This document shows positions 1 to 5,344 of a stretch of 5,344 nucleotides of DNA, one piece after another. Every line of letters begins with the position of its first letter. The stretch's first letter is position 1. The DNA is from Anaerolineaceae bacterium UBA6801 (GTDB taxonomy: Bacteria > Chloroflexota > Anaerolineae > Anaerolineales > Anaerolineaceae), in NCBI GenBank assembly GCA_002452315.1, contig DKFH01000200.1, positions 1 to 5,344 of the forward strand. The letters are read 5' to 3'. Under the pieces are notes generated by a model. It had not been told where the DNA came from. It saw only the letters and a list, made by a program, of their open reading frames with translations, and searched no databases. The translations under genes and the position numbers were made by a program.

Positions 1-1034
1 TGATCGATTTGGTCGAGCGGATGGAAGGCTTCCTGGCCTCCGGCAAGCTTGAGGGGCGCGACATGACGGTTGATTCGCGGGCCATGGTTGAAAAAGAGCT
101 GGCGGAAGCCAAAGCTGCTTTAGAGCATTCCAAGAGCGCACAGGCCTATTTTGATGCGCTTGAGAACCTGCTGCCCTCACAACGAGAAGATTTTTACGGC
201 CTGTTCGAAGCCATGGACGGCTTACCGGTGATCATCCGTTTGATTGACCCACCGCTGCACGAGTTCCTGCCCTCACAGGAGGAATTGCTGGTTGCGGTTA
301 CCCAAATGCGGATGAATGGCGAGACAGAAGGATTGGAAGAAAAAGAGATGCTGCTGGATGCGGTCAATAAGCTGCATGAAAGCAACCCGATGATGGGTTT
401 GCGCGGCATCCGCCTGGGCATTGTCTACCCCGATATCATGCGCATGCAGGTGCGGGCGATTTTCGAGGCCGCCAGTGATGCAACCATCGCCGGATTTGAA
501 GTGCACCCCGAGATCATGATCCCCTTAACCGGGCATATCAACGAGCTCAAGCGCGTGCAACCCGAATTGGTAGCGATTGCCAAAGACGTGATGGCTGAGA
601 AGGGCGTGGCCTTTGATTATAAATTCGGGACCATGATCGAGATCCCCCGTGCAGCCCTGACGGCTGCTGAAATTGCCGAAGTGGCTGAGTTCTTCTCCTT
701 TGGGACCAATGACCTCACCCAGATGACGTTTGGCTACAGCCGTGATGACGCCGAGCGGAACTTCCTGATCAATTATGTTGACCAGGGCATTCTGCCCCAG
801 AACCCCTTCCAGGTTCTTGACCGCAAAGGCGTTGGCCGCCTGATGGAACTGGCGGTAACCGAAGGCCGTAAGGTGCGACCCAGCCTTGAAGTTGGCATTT
901 GCGGTGAGCATGGCGGAGACCCGAGCTCAATTGAGTTCTGCCACCTGGTTGGCAACAACTATGTGAGTTGCTCACCCTTCCGGGTGCCCGTGGCTCGCCT
1001 GGCTGCTGCTCAGGCCAAGGTCAAGAACGACTGA
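1..1034 (+). CDS. ppdK: Pyruvate phosphate dikinase, C-terminal part (5' end outside window)
   Basis: This is the C-terminal PEP/pyruvate-binding barrel of PPDK, the cytoplasmic enzyme that interconverts PEP + AMP + PPi and pyruvate + ATP + Pi. The reading frame is open to the left edge (first whole codon at 3), so the gene is truncated by the window and the TTG at 9 is not a real start. Visible family motifs are RLIDPPLHEFLP (its Arg codon, 237-239, matches the substrate-binding Arg617 of the Clostridium symbiosum enzyme), NPMMGLRG, PEIMIPL, GTMIEIPRAAL (metal-ligand Glu, 639-641), FFSFGTNDLTQMTFG (metal-ligand Asp, 711-713), GICGEHGGDP (catalytic Cys, 900-902) and the typical ending VSCSPFRVPVARLAAAQA. 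All active-site residues expected in this part are present. The ATP-grasp and phosphohistidine domains and the RTEHMF-type motif lie upstream, out of view. The first 60 or so residues align poorly with the reference family (see findings). PEP synthase and enzyme I of the PTS share this barrel, but the exact motifs are those of PPDK. Confidence 0.96.
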   Translation, partial: IDLVERMEGFLASGKLEGRDMTVDSRAMVEKELAEAKAALEHSKSAQAYFDALENLLPSQREDFYGLFEAMDGLPVIIRLIDPPLHEFLPSQEELLVAVTQMRMNGETEGLEEKEMLLDAVNKLHESNPMMGLRGIRLGIVYPDIMRMQVRAIFEAASDATIAGFEVHPEIMIPLTGHINELKRVQPELVAIAKDVMAEKGVAFDYKFGTMIEIPRAALTAAEIAEVAEFFSFGTNDLTQMTFGYSRDDAERNFLINYVDQGILPQNPFQVLDRKGVGRLMELAVTEGRKVRPSLEVGICGEHGGDPSSIEFCHLVGNNYVSCSPFRVPVARLAAAQAKVKND

Positions 1035-1054
1035 GGTTGCGTGTAAGCAAAATC

Positions 1055-1085
1055 AAGAGGCTGCTTTTTCAGGCAGCCTCTTTTT
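1055..1085 (+). terminator. Rho-independent terminator after ppdK
   Basis: A perfect inverted repeat has arms AAGAGGCTGC (1055-1064) and GCAGCCTCTT (1073-1082), an 8-base loop, and a run of five T at 1081-1085. It begins 20 bases after the ppdK stop codon. It should end ppdK transcription and so separate it from the pyruvate dehydrogenase operon downstream. Confidence 0.93.
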
Positions 1086-1201
1086 GTTATAAAGGCTGTG
1101 AAATGGGTATTCATTATTGGGAATTAGTAATTGGAAAACACCCCATTCTATGCGGTGATCAACTCATTTCTTCAATCAGTATAAGTTTGGAAACTAAAAA
1201 A

Positions 1202-1229
1202 CACACGCCAAGTGGTATACTTGAGTGTG
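1202..1229. repeat. Imperfect inverted repeat over the pdh promoter (possible operator)
   Basis: The arms are CACAC-gc-CAAGT (1202-1213) and ACTTG-a-GTGTG (1219-1229) around a 5-base centre, giving 10 paired positions with a small asymmetric bulge. The dyad covers the candidate extended -10 element, where a repressor would block RNA polymerase. There is no T run after it, so it does not look like a terminator. The matching regulator is unknown. It is not a recognisable PdhR or Rex site. Confidence 0.4.
1213..1221 (+). promoter_or_regulatory. Candidate extended -10 promoter for pdhABC
   Basis: TGGTATACT fits the extended -10 pattern TGnTATAAT with one mismatch, in the AT-rich spacer between the ppdK terminator and pdhA. 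No good -35 hexamer is found 16-18 bases upstream (the position reads ACTAAA), which is tolerated for extended -10 promoters. Transcription would start near 1228, giving a leader of about 75 bases. This is inferred from the motif and its position only. Confidence 0.45.
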
Positions 1230-1303
1230 ATGAGTTAGCTAAAATTAATTGTAACAAGGTATTTTTGTCATAATTTACTCGATATCTGAAGGGATGTAAT
1301 TAT

Positions 1304-2317
1304 ATGGAGAAACAGGATTTCTTAGATCTGTATCGAGAGATGGTCGTGATCCGCCGGATCGAAGAGCGCGCTGCTGAATTGTATCAGAAGGGCAAGATCG
1401 GCGGATTTTTGCATCTCTATATCGGGCAGGAAGCGGTTTGCGCCGGGATTGGCTCCGTCAGGCAACCACAGGACCGGATCATCACCGCTTACCGTGACCA
1501 CGGCTGGGCGATCAGCACGGGGATTGACCCGAAGGTGGTCATGGCCGAGTTGCTGGGCAAGGTGGATGGCTGCTCCGGGGGGAAGGGCGGCTCGATGCAT
1601 ATGGCTGATGTGGAAAAGAACTTCTGGGGCGGGCACGCGATTGTTGGCGCGCATATCCCCATTGCGGCAGGTTTGGCGCTGGGTGATGTTTACCAGGGCA
1701 ATGATGATGCAGTGACGATCTGTATGTTCGGCGACGGTGCCACCAACATCGGCTTTTTCCATGAGGGTTTGAACCTGAGCAAGGTGTGGAATTTGCCCGT
1801 GCTGTGGGTGACCGAGAACAACCAGTATGGCATGGGAACAGCCGTCGATCGCGCCTCGGCTGTCTCGGAGATCCGCCAGAAAGCGGAGGGGTACGGCATG
1901 CGCAACGAACGCATCGATGGCATGGATGTGATGCAGGTGCGTGCAGATGTTGAACGGGTATTGGATTCCATCCGGAAAGAAGGTGGACCCTACCTGCTGG
2001 AAATCATGACCTATCGCTACCGTGGTCATTCCATGGGCGACCCGGAACGTTACCGTGAAAAAGAAGAGGTTAAAAAGTGGGAGGCTGAAGATCCAATTGG
2101 CATCTTCCGCAAATACCTGATCGACGAAGGCATCGCCACAGAACAGGTGCTGGACGAACAAGATGCGGAAGCCGAAAAGATCGTGGCGGAAGCGGTCGAT
2201 TTTGCCGAAGCCAGCCCTGAACCTGGCGATGATGCTTTGTTTGAACATATTTATGCAGAACCTGCGCCGGTGGAATACCGGGGTTATGCCTTGGAGAAGA
2301 AAAGCGAGGGCAAATAA
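1304..2317 (+). CDS. pdhA: Pyruvate dehydrogenase E1 component, alpha subunit
   Basis: This 337-residue protein is the thiamine-diphosphate-binding alpha subunit of a heterotetrameric E1, which decarboxylates pyruvate and passes the acetyl group to lipoyl-E2. The family landmarks appear in order: GFLHLYIGQEA (34-44), ITAYRDHG (60-67), GCSGGKGGSMHM (89-100), GGHAIVGAHIPIAAG (109-123), the cofactor motif GDGATN (143-148) ending in ENN (171-173), and the active-site loop YRYRGHSMGDP (237-247). In that loop His242 and Ser243 match the catalytic His and the phosphorylation-site Ser of mammalian E1 alpha. The ITAYRDHG segment resembles PDH more than acetoin dehydrogenase, whose members have a THRGHGH-type segment there. 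No acetoin genes are visible nearby. Length is normal for the two-gene E1 type. The ATG at 1304 is preceded by GAAGGGA (1288-1294) at a 9-base spacing. It is the first gene of pdhABC. A related 2-oxo acid substrate cannot be fully excluded. Confidence 0.94.
   Translation: MEKQDFLDLYREMVVIRRIEERAAELYQKGKIGGFLHLYIGQEAVCAGIGSVRQPQDRIITAYRDHGWAISTGIDPKVVMAELLGKVDGCSGGKGGSMHMADVEKNFWGGHAIVGAHIPIAAGLALGDVYQGNDDAVTICMFGDGATNIGFFHEGLNLSKVWNLPVLWVTENNQYGMGTAVDRASAVSEIRQKAEGYGMRNERIDGMDVMQVRADVERVLDSIRKEGGPYLLEIMTYRYRGHSMGDPERYREKEEVKKWEAEDPIGIFRKYLIDEGIATEQVLDEQDAEAEKIVAEAVDFAEASPEPGDDALFEHIYAEPAPVEYRGYALEKKSEGK
2306..2310 (+). promoter_or_regulatory. Ribosome binding site of pdhB
   Basis: GAGGG lies inside the last codons of pdhA, 8 bases before the ATG at 2319. 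It supports that start over the longer in-frame extension, which would overlap pdhA by about 150 bases. Confidence 0.7.
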
Positions 2318-2318
2318 G

Positions 2319-3299
2319 ATGGCACGAATGACAATGCGTGAAGCAATCTCAAAAGCTTTATGGGAAGAAATGGAACGTGATGAGCGCGTGTTCATCATGG
2401 GTGAGGAAGTCGGCGTGTGGGGCGGAGCCTACGCAGTGACCAAAGGGTTTTACGACCGCTTTGGCGAGAAACGCGTGCGGGATACACCTATCGCTGAGGC
2501 AGCCATTGTCGGCGGTGCCATCGGCGCGGCGATGACAGGCGCGCGGCCGATCGCTGAGTTGATGACGATCAACTTTGCTTTCGTGGCGATGGACCATATC
2601 GTCAATGAGGCTGCCAAGCTGCATTATATGTTTGCCGGGCAGTTCAAACTGTCCCTGGTGATCCGCGCGGTCAGCGGTGGTGGACGCCAATTGGCGGCAA
2701 CACACTCGCAGACGCCCGATGCGATCTTTGCGCACTTCCCTGGTTTGAAGGTCGTTTCCCCAGGCACGCCGGCGGATGCCAAGGGCCTGCTGAAGAGCGC
2801 CATCCGCAGCGATGACCCGGTGCTGTTTATTGAGAATGCCACCCTGTATCAGACCAAAGGTGAGGTGCCAGAGGATGAGGATTACCTTGAGCCTTTGGGC
2901 AAGTCAAAAGTTCAGCGGGAGGGCGACGATGTGACCATTGTGGCCTACTCAAAGATGGTCCCTGCTGCGCTGGAGGCCGCAAAGCGGCTGGCTGACGAGG
3001 GTATTGAAGCTGAGGTAGTTGACCTGCGATCGCTACGTCCGCTGGATATGGACCCGGTGATCGCTTCTTTCAAGCGCACCAACCGGGCTGTGATTGCCGA
3101 GGAGGGCTGGCGCTCCTACGGCGTGGGATCGGAGGTTTCCGCCAGGATCTACGAGCTGGCGTTTGATTACGTGGATGCCCCGGTCAAGCGGGTGGCACAG
3201 GCAGAAGTGCCGCTGCCCTATAATGCACGGTTGGAGCAGCTAGCCCTGCCGCAAACCGAAGATATTTATCATGCTGTCAAGGAGGTTATCAATGGCTGA
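2319..3299 (+). CDS. pdhB: Pyruvate dehydrogenase E1 component, beta subunit
   Basis: This 326-residue protein is the partner of PdhA; the two together form the E1 active sites. Residues 1-180 or so form the transketolase pyrimidine-binding domain and about 195-320 the transketolase C-terminal domain. Landmarks are MTMREAI near the start, GEEVGVWGGAYAVTKGF (28-44), RVRDTPIAE (52-60), whose Glu60 matches the Glu that activates thiamine diphosphate, INFAF and MDHIVNEAAK (84-100), THSQ with His129 (128-131), VVDLRSLRPLD (233-243) and EEGWRSYG (261-268). The frame is open further upstream to 2163, but the ATG at 2319 is chosen because it gives the standard N-terminus, has GAGGG (2306-2310) 8 bases ahead, and lies one base after the pdhA stop. 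The tight spacing suggests coupled translation and balanced alpha:beta synthesis. The last 8 bases overlap pdhC. Confidence 0.95.
   Translation: MARMTMREAISKALWEEMERDERVFIMGEEVGVWGGAYAVTKGFYDRFGEKRVRDTPIAEAAIVGGAIGAAMTGARPIAELMTINFAFVAMDHIVNEAAKLHYMFAGQFKLSLVIRAVSGGGRQLAATHSQTPDAIFAHFPGLKVVSPGTPADAKGLLKSAIRSDDPVLFIENATLYQTKGEVPEDEDYLEPLGKSKVQREGDDVTIVAYSKMVPAALEAAKRLADEGIEAEVVDLRSLRPLDMDPVIASFKRTNRAVIAEEGWRSYGVGSEVSARIYELAFDYVDAPVKRVAQAEVPLPYNARLEQLALPQTEDIYHAVKEVING
3279..3285 (+). promoter_or_regulatory. Ribosome binding site of pdhC
   Basis: AAGGAGG, a full Shine-Dalgarno match, lies inside the end of pdhB, 6 bases before the ATG at 3292. It fixes the pdhC start seven codons inside the longest open frame, and the 8-base overlap with pdhB. 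Confidence 0.88.
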
Positions 3300-4596
3300 T
3301 GTGGTGACGATGCCCAAATTGGGCTTTGACATGGCCGAAGGCACTTTGGTGCGCTGGGTCAAAGCTGAAGGCGACCCAGTGGAAAAAGGCGAGGTGATCG
3401 CTGAGATCGAAACGGATAAGGCGACGGTTGAGGTCGAATCCAGCTACCAGGGTGTGATGGCACGCCACCTGGCCGGTGAAGGGGCAGAATTACCGGTCAA
3501 TGCGCCGATTGCCGTGGTGGCCGCGGAGGGCGAGGAGCTGTCGGACGAGGAGATTGACGCTATGGTCGGCGGCACAGGCGCAACAAAGGCCGAGAAGCCC
3601 GCGCCAAAGGCCGAAAAACCGGCTGAGGATGACAAAACGCCTGAAGAAAAGCCCGCACCTGCGGGAGAACAAGCAGACGAAGTGACCCCGGCTGGCGGTG
3701 TACGTTCCTCACCCCTGGCGCGGCGGATGGCTGAAGACCACAACATCCAGCTTTCCAAGGTGGATGGTAGCGGTCCCCAGGGACGGATCGTCAAGAAGGA
3801 TATTGAGGCCTACCTGGAGTCCATGCGCGCTGCGGGCAGGGAGGAAGCGGCAGAAAAGGTCGGTAAGGCCTTGCAGCCGCTGACGGCTTTTACCCCCGGG
3901 GAGATCCCCGAGGACGAGGTAGTCGCCATGAGCCGCCTGCGCCAGGCGATCAGCCGGCGCATGCAGGATTCGAATCAGAACTTCCCGCATTTTTACCTGA
4001 CGCGTGTCTACAAGACCGGTGCACTGATGCAATTGCGCAAGGAGCTCAACCAGCTCTTGCCTGAGGAAGATAAGCTCTCGGTAAATGATTTTATCCTCAA
4101 GGCGGTGGCACTGGCCTTGCGGCAGTACCCGAACCTGAACGCCTCGATTGAGGATGAATCGCATCTCCGTCACCATGGCCATGTAAATGTTGGCGTGGCG
4201 GTGGCGGTGGAGGGCGGCCTGATGACCGTTGTGTGTAAGGACGCGGATCAAAAGCCACTGCGGCTGATTGGCCGCGAAGTCCGCGAAAAGGCCGGTCGGG
4301 CGCGGGATGGCAAGGTGAAACCTGAGGATATCGAGGGTTCGACCTTTTCGGTCAGCAATTTGGGGATGTTTGGCATTGATGAGTTTGCAGCCATCATCAA
4401 TCCGCCAGAGGCGGGCATTCTGGCGGTGAGCGCGGTGCAAAATGTGCCTGCGGTGGAAGATGGCGAGCTGGTGATTGCCTCGCGAATGAAAGCGACGCTG
4501 TCGGCGGATCACCGAGTGACGGATGGGGCTGAGGCGGCCGAATTCATGGCGGTGTTGGCGGAGTATCTCGAAGAGCCGCTGCGACTGCTGGTTTAG
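3292..4596 (+). CDS. pdhC: Dihydrolipoyllysine acetyltransferase, E2 component of pyruvate dehydrogenase
   Basis: This 434-residue E2 is the core subunit that carries acetyl groups from E1 to coenzyme A. It has three domains. A single lipoyl domain (about 2-79) has the lipoylated Lys43 in IETDKATVEV. A flexible linker rich in Ala, Pro, Lys and Glu (about 92-134) includes a tandem KAEKPAP/KAEKPAE repeat. A peripheral-subunit-binding domain (about 137-174) reads SSPLARRMAEDHNI through GPQGRIVKKDIEAYL. The catalytic acyltransferase domain (about 208-434) contains VNDFILKAVALAL, STFSVSNLGMFGIDEFAAIINPPEAGILAV and the active-site motif DHRVTDGA with His407 and Asp411. All catalytic residues are present and the length is normal for a one-lipoyl-domain E2. 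The start at 3292 gives the usual MADVVTMPKLGFDM opening behind a strong ribosome binding site. It is the last gene of the operon, so the E3 that this binding domain recruits must be made elsewhere. The E2 type fits pyruvate, but substrate is assigned mainly through the E1 neighbours. Confidence 0.95.
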   Translation: MADVVTMPKLGFDMAEGTLVRWVKAEGDPVEKGEVIAEIETDKATVEVESSYQGVMARHLAGEGAELPVNAPIAVVAAEGEELSDEEIDAMVGGTGATKAEKPAPKAEKPAEDDKTPEEKPAPAGEQADEVTPAGGVRSSPLARRMAEDHNIQLSKVDGSGPQGRIVKKDIEAYLESMRAAGREEAAEKVGKALQPLTAFTPGEIPEDEVVAMSRLRQAISRRMQDSNQNFPHFYLTRVYKTGALMQLRKELNQLLPEEDKLSVNDFILKAVALALRQYPNLNASIEDESHLRHHGHVNVGVAVAVEGGLMTVVCKDADQKPLRLIGREVREKAGRARDGKVKPEDIEGSTFSVSNLGMFGIDEFAAIINPPEAGILAVSAVQNVPAVEDGELVIASRMKATLSADHRVTDGAEAAEFMAVLAEYLEEPLRLLV

Positions 4597-4613
4597 ATAT
4601 CTTATAAAAGCTC

Positions 4614-4646
4614 AAAGCCCACAGTAGTCTAATTTGTGGGCTTTTT
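4614..4646 (+). terminator. Rho-independent terminator after pdhC
   Basis: A perfect 10-base-pair stem has arms AAAGCCCACA (4614-4623) and TGTGGGCTTT (4635-4644), an 11-base loop, and five T at 4642-4646. It starts 17 bases after the pdhC stop and marks the end of the pdhABC operon. Confidence 0.93.
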
Positions 4647-4680
4647 AATTTAATCAACGCCCAGTTGTTTAATTCACACA

Positions 4681-4703
4681 TAGCAGCTCTCTTAAGCCTG
4701 CTA
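4681..4703. repeat. Inverted repeat beside the hydrolase promoter (possible operator)
   Basis: TAGCAG (4681-4686) and CTGCTA (4698-4703) form a perfect 6-base dyad around an 11-base spacer. The right arm runs into the extended -10 element, and the whole lies in the -10 to -35 interval. A repressor dimer site is possible, but so short a repeat can arise by chance. Confidence 0.3.
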
Positions 4704-4707
4704 TAAT
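4699..4707 (+). promoter_or_regulatory. Candidate extended -10 promoter for the hydrolase gene
   Basis: TGCTATAAT is a perfect extended -10 element. It lies downstream of the pdhC terminator and 62 bases before the hydrolase ATG. The -35 position at 17-base spacing reads CATAGC, a poor match, as expected if the TG extension compensates. The predicted start near 4714 gives a leader of about 55 bases. Confidence 0.65.
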
Positions 4708-4755
4708 ATAAATAACATCACTGTCCCGTTTCTAATTTTGGTTACTAATTGACCT

Positions 4756-4763
4756 AAGGAGAG
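4756..4763 (+). promoter_or_regulatory. Ribosome binding site of the hydrolase gene
   Basis: AAGGAGAG lies 6 bases before the ATG at 4770 and supports this start for a gene whose 3' end is outside the window. Confidence 0.8.
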
Positions 4764-4769
4764 CAATCG

Positions 4770-5344
4770 ATGAAACATCTTGAGGGCACATTTAATGGTG
4801 TGCGTGATTTGGTTATCTATCATCAAGCCTGGATTCCGGAGGGTGAAATCAAGGCCTCCATCCTGATTGTGCACGGCTTGGGCGAACATTGCGGGCGGTA
4901 CACCAATGTCGTCAACTACCTGGTTCCGAAGGGGTATGCCCTGTATGGATTTGACCTGCCCGGACACGGCAAATCGGAAGGTGAACGGGAGTTTGTCAAA
5001 GAATTTGGTGATTACACCCAAACAGTGACCGCTGTTTTCAACATTGTCCAGGCAGAACAGCCTGGTAAACCGGTGTTTTTGCTGGGGCACAGCATGGGTG
5101 GATTGATTGCCTGTTACTACCTGCTGGACCACTCTGATGATTTCAAAGGTGGGATTATCTCTGCACCGGCCATCACCGTACCTGAGAATACCACCCAGGG
5201 GACGATAACGCTTGCCAAACTTCTCTCGAAATTGATGCCAAAGCTCGGTATGATGCAGTTAGACGCTAATGACATTTCAAGGGATCCGGAAGTAGTTAAG
5301 GTGTACCAGAATGATCCTCTGGTATTCAATGGGAAAACCCCGGT
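4770..5344 (+). CDS. Alpha/beta hydrolase, monoacylglycerol lipase/lysophospholipase type (3' end outside window)
   Basis: The frame opens at the ATG at 4770 and runs to the right edge without a stop, giving 191 residues of a protein that in this family is usually about 270-290. It belongs to the serine-hydrolase group of Hydrolase_4 proteins, which cleave acyl esters such as monoglycerides or lysophospholipids. Landmarks are LIVHGLGEHCGRY (32-44), which supplies the oxyanion-hole HG and matches the HGxGEHxGRY signature of monoglyceride lipases; YGFDLPGHGKSEGER (59-73); and the nucleophile elbow LLGHSMGG (104-111) with Ser108. Then SAPAI (131-135) begins the lid region. The catalytic Asp and His should lie beyond the window. 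There is no signal peptide or membrane segment at the N-terminus, so a cytoplasmic enzyme is likely. It has its own promoter and follows a terminator, so it is not part of pdhABC. The exact substrate cannot be told from sequence. Confidence 0.88.
   Translation, partial: MKHLEGTFNGVRDLVIYHQAWIPEGEIKASILIVHGLGEHCGRYTNVVNYLVPKGYALYGFDLPGHGKSEGEREFVKEFGDYTQTVTAVFNIVQAEQPGKPVFLLGHSMGGLIACYYLLDHSDDFKGGIISAPAITVPENTTQGTITLAKLLSKLMPKLGMMQLDANDISRDPEVVKVYQNDPLVFNGKTP

Noticed and set aside
1102..1147. Distant repeat AATGGG / CCCATT in the spacer upstream of pdhA
   Set aside because: Only six bases per arm with a 34-base gap and low-complexity surroundings; no better than chance.
1235..1257. Short palindromes TTAGCTAA, AATTAATT and TTGTAACAA in the pdhA leader
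   Set aside because: Such small palindromes are expected in AT-rich DNA and match no known operator; no riboswitch-like fold was seen in the leader.
968..1273. A 101-codon frame starting inside ppdK and crossing its terminator
   Set aside because: Its first part overlaps conserved PPDK codons in another frame and it would be interrupted by the terminator. Only the shorter ATG at 1103 merits a mention.
1322..2398. A 358-codon open frame on the minus strand opposite pdhA
   Set aside because: It lies wholly opposite a clear pdhA with all catalytic motifs. The translation is rich in His, Arg and Phe without any recognisable domain, as expected from the complement of codon-biased coding DNA.
3709..4512. 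A 267-codon open frame on the minus strand opposite pdhC
   Set aside because: It is the mirror of the conserved E2 coding sequence, has no recognisable motifs and an unnatural composition, so it is treated as a shadow frame.
1304..4596. Acetoin dehydrogenase (acoABC) as an alternative reading of the operon
   Set aside because: E1 alpha has the PDH-like ITAYRDHG segment rather than the THRGHGH type, and there is no acetoin regulator or acetoin-specific gene in view.
4701..5329. Minus-strand open frames of 143 and 70 codons opposite the hydrolase
   Set aside because: The plus strand encodes a clear alpha/beta hydrolase with the GHSMGG elbow and HGLGEH motif, so these are shadows.

Overview
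The window reads as a stretch of central carbon metabolism from a bacterium of moderate GC content, with AT-rich gaps between the genes. The host cannot be named from sequence alone. The pyruvate phosphate dikinase (PPDK) residues and the overall gene style would suit an Anaerolineae-like member of the Chloroflexota, but this is a weak guess from memory. All recognised genes lie on the + strand.

Layout: (1) bases 1-1034 hold the C-terminal third or more of PPDK, cut by the left window edge and closed by a strong intrinsic terminator at 1055-1085. (2) Bases 1086-1303 are an AT-rich spacer with a candidate extended -10 promoter embedded in an imperfect dyad (1202-1229). (3) Bases 1304-4596 are a compact operon for the pyruvate dehydrogenase complex: E1 alpha (pdhA), E1 beta (pdhB) and the lipoyl-bearing E2 acetyltransferase (pdhC). 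pdhA and pdhB are one base apart, and pdhB and pdhC overlap by 8 bases. A second strong terminator (4614-4646) follows directly, so no E3 (dihydrolipoyl dehydrogenase) gene belongs to this unit downstream. (4) Bases 4647-4769 are a short intergenic region with a perfect extended -10 box, again next to an inverted repeat. (5) From 4770 to the right edge runs the N-terminal two thirds or so of an alpha/beta hydrolase of the monoacylglycerol lipase/lysophospholipase type.

Together, PPDK interconverts phosphoenolpyruvate and pyruvate, and the PDH complex converts pyruvate to acetyl-CoA with release of CO2 and NADH. The two steps sit side by side at the pyruvate node but in separate transcription units. 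The hydrolase is a third, independent unit with no clear link to them.

I found no mobile element, CRISPR array, RNA gene or evident new system. The points most worth a second look are the two promoter-overlapping dyads, the missing E3 gene, and an apparent lineage-specific segment in PPDK near the left edge.
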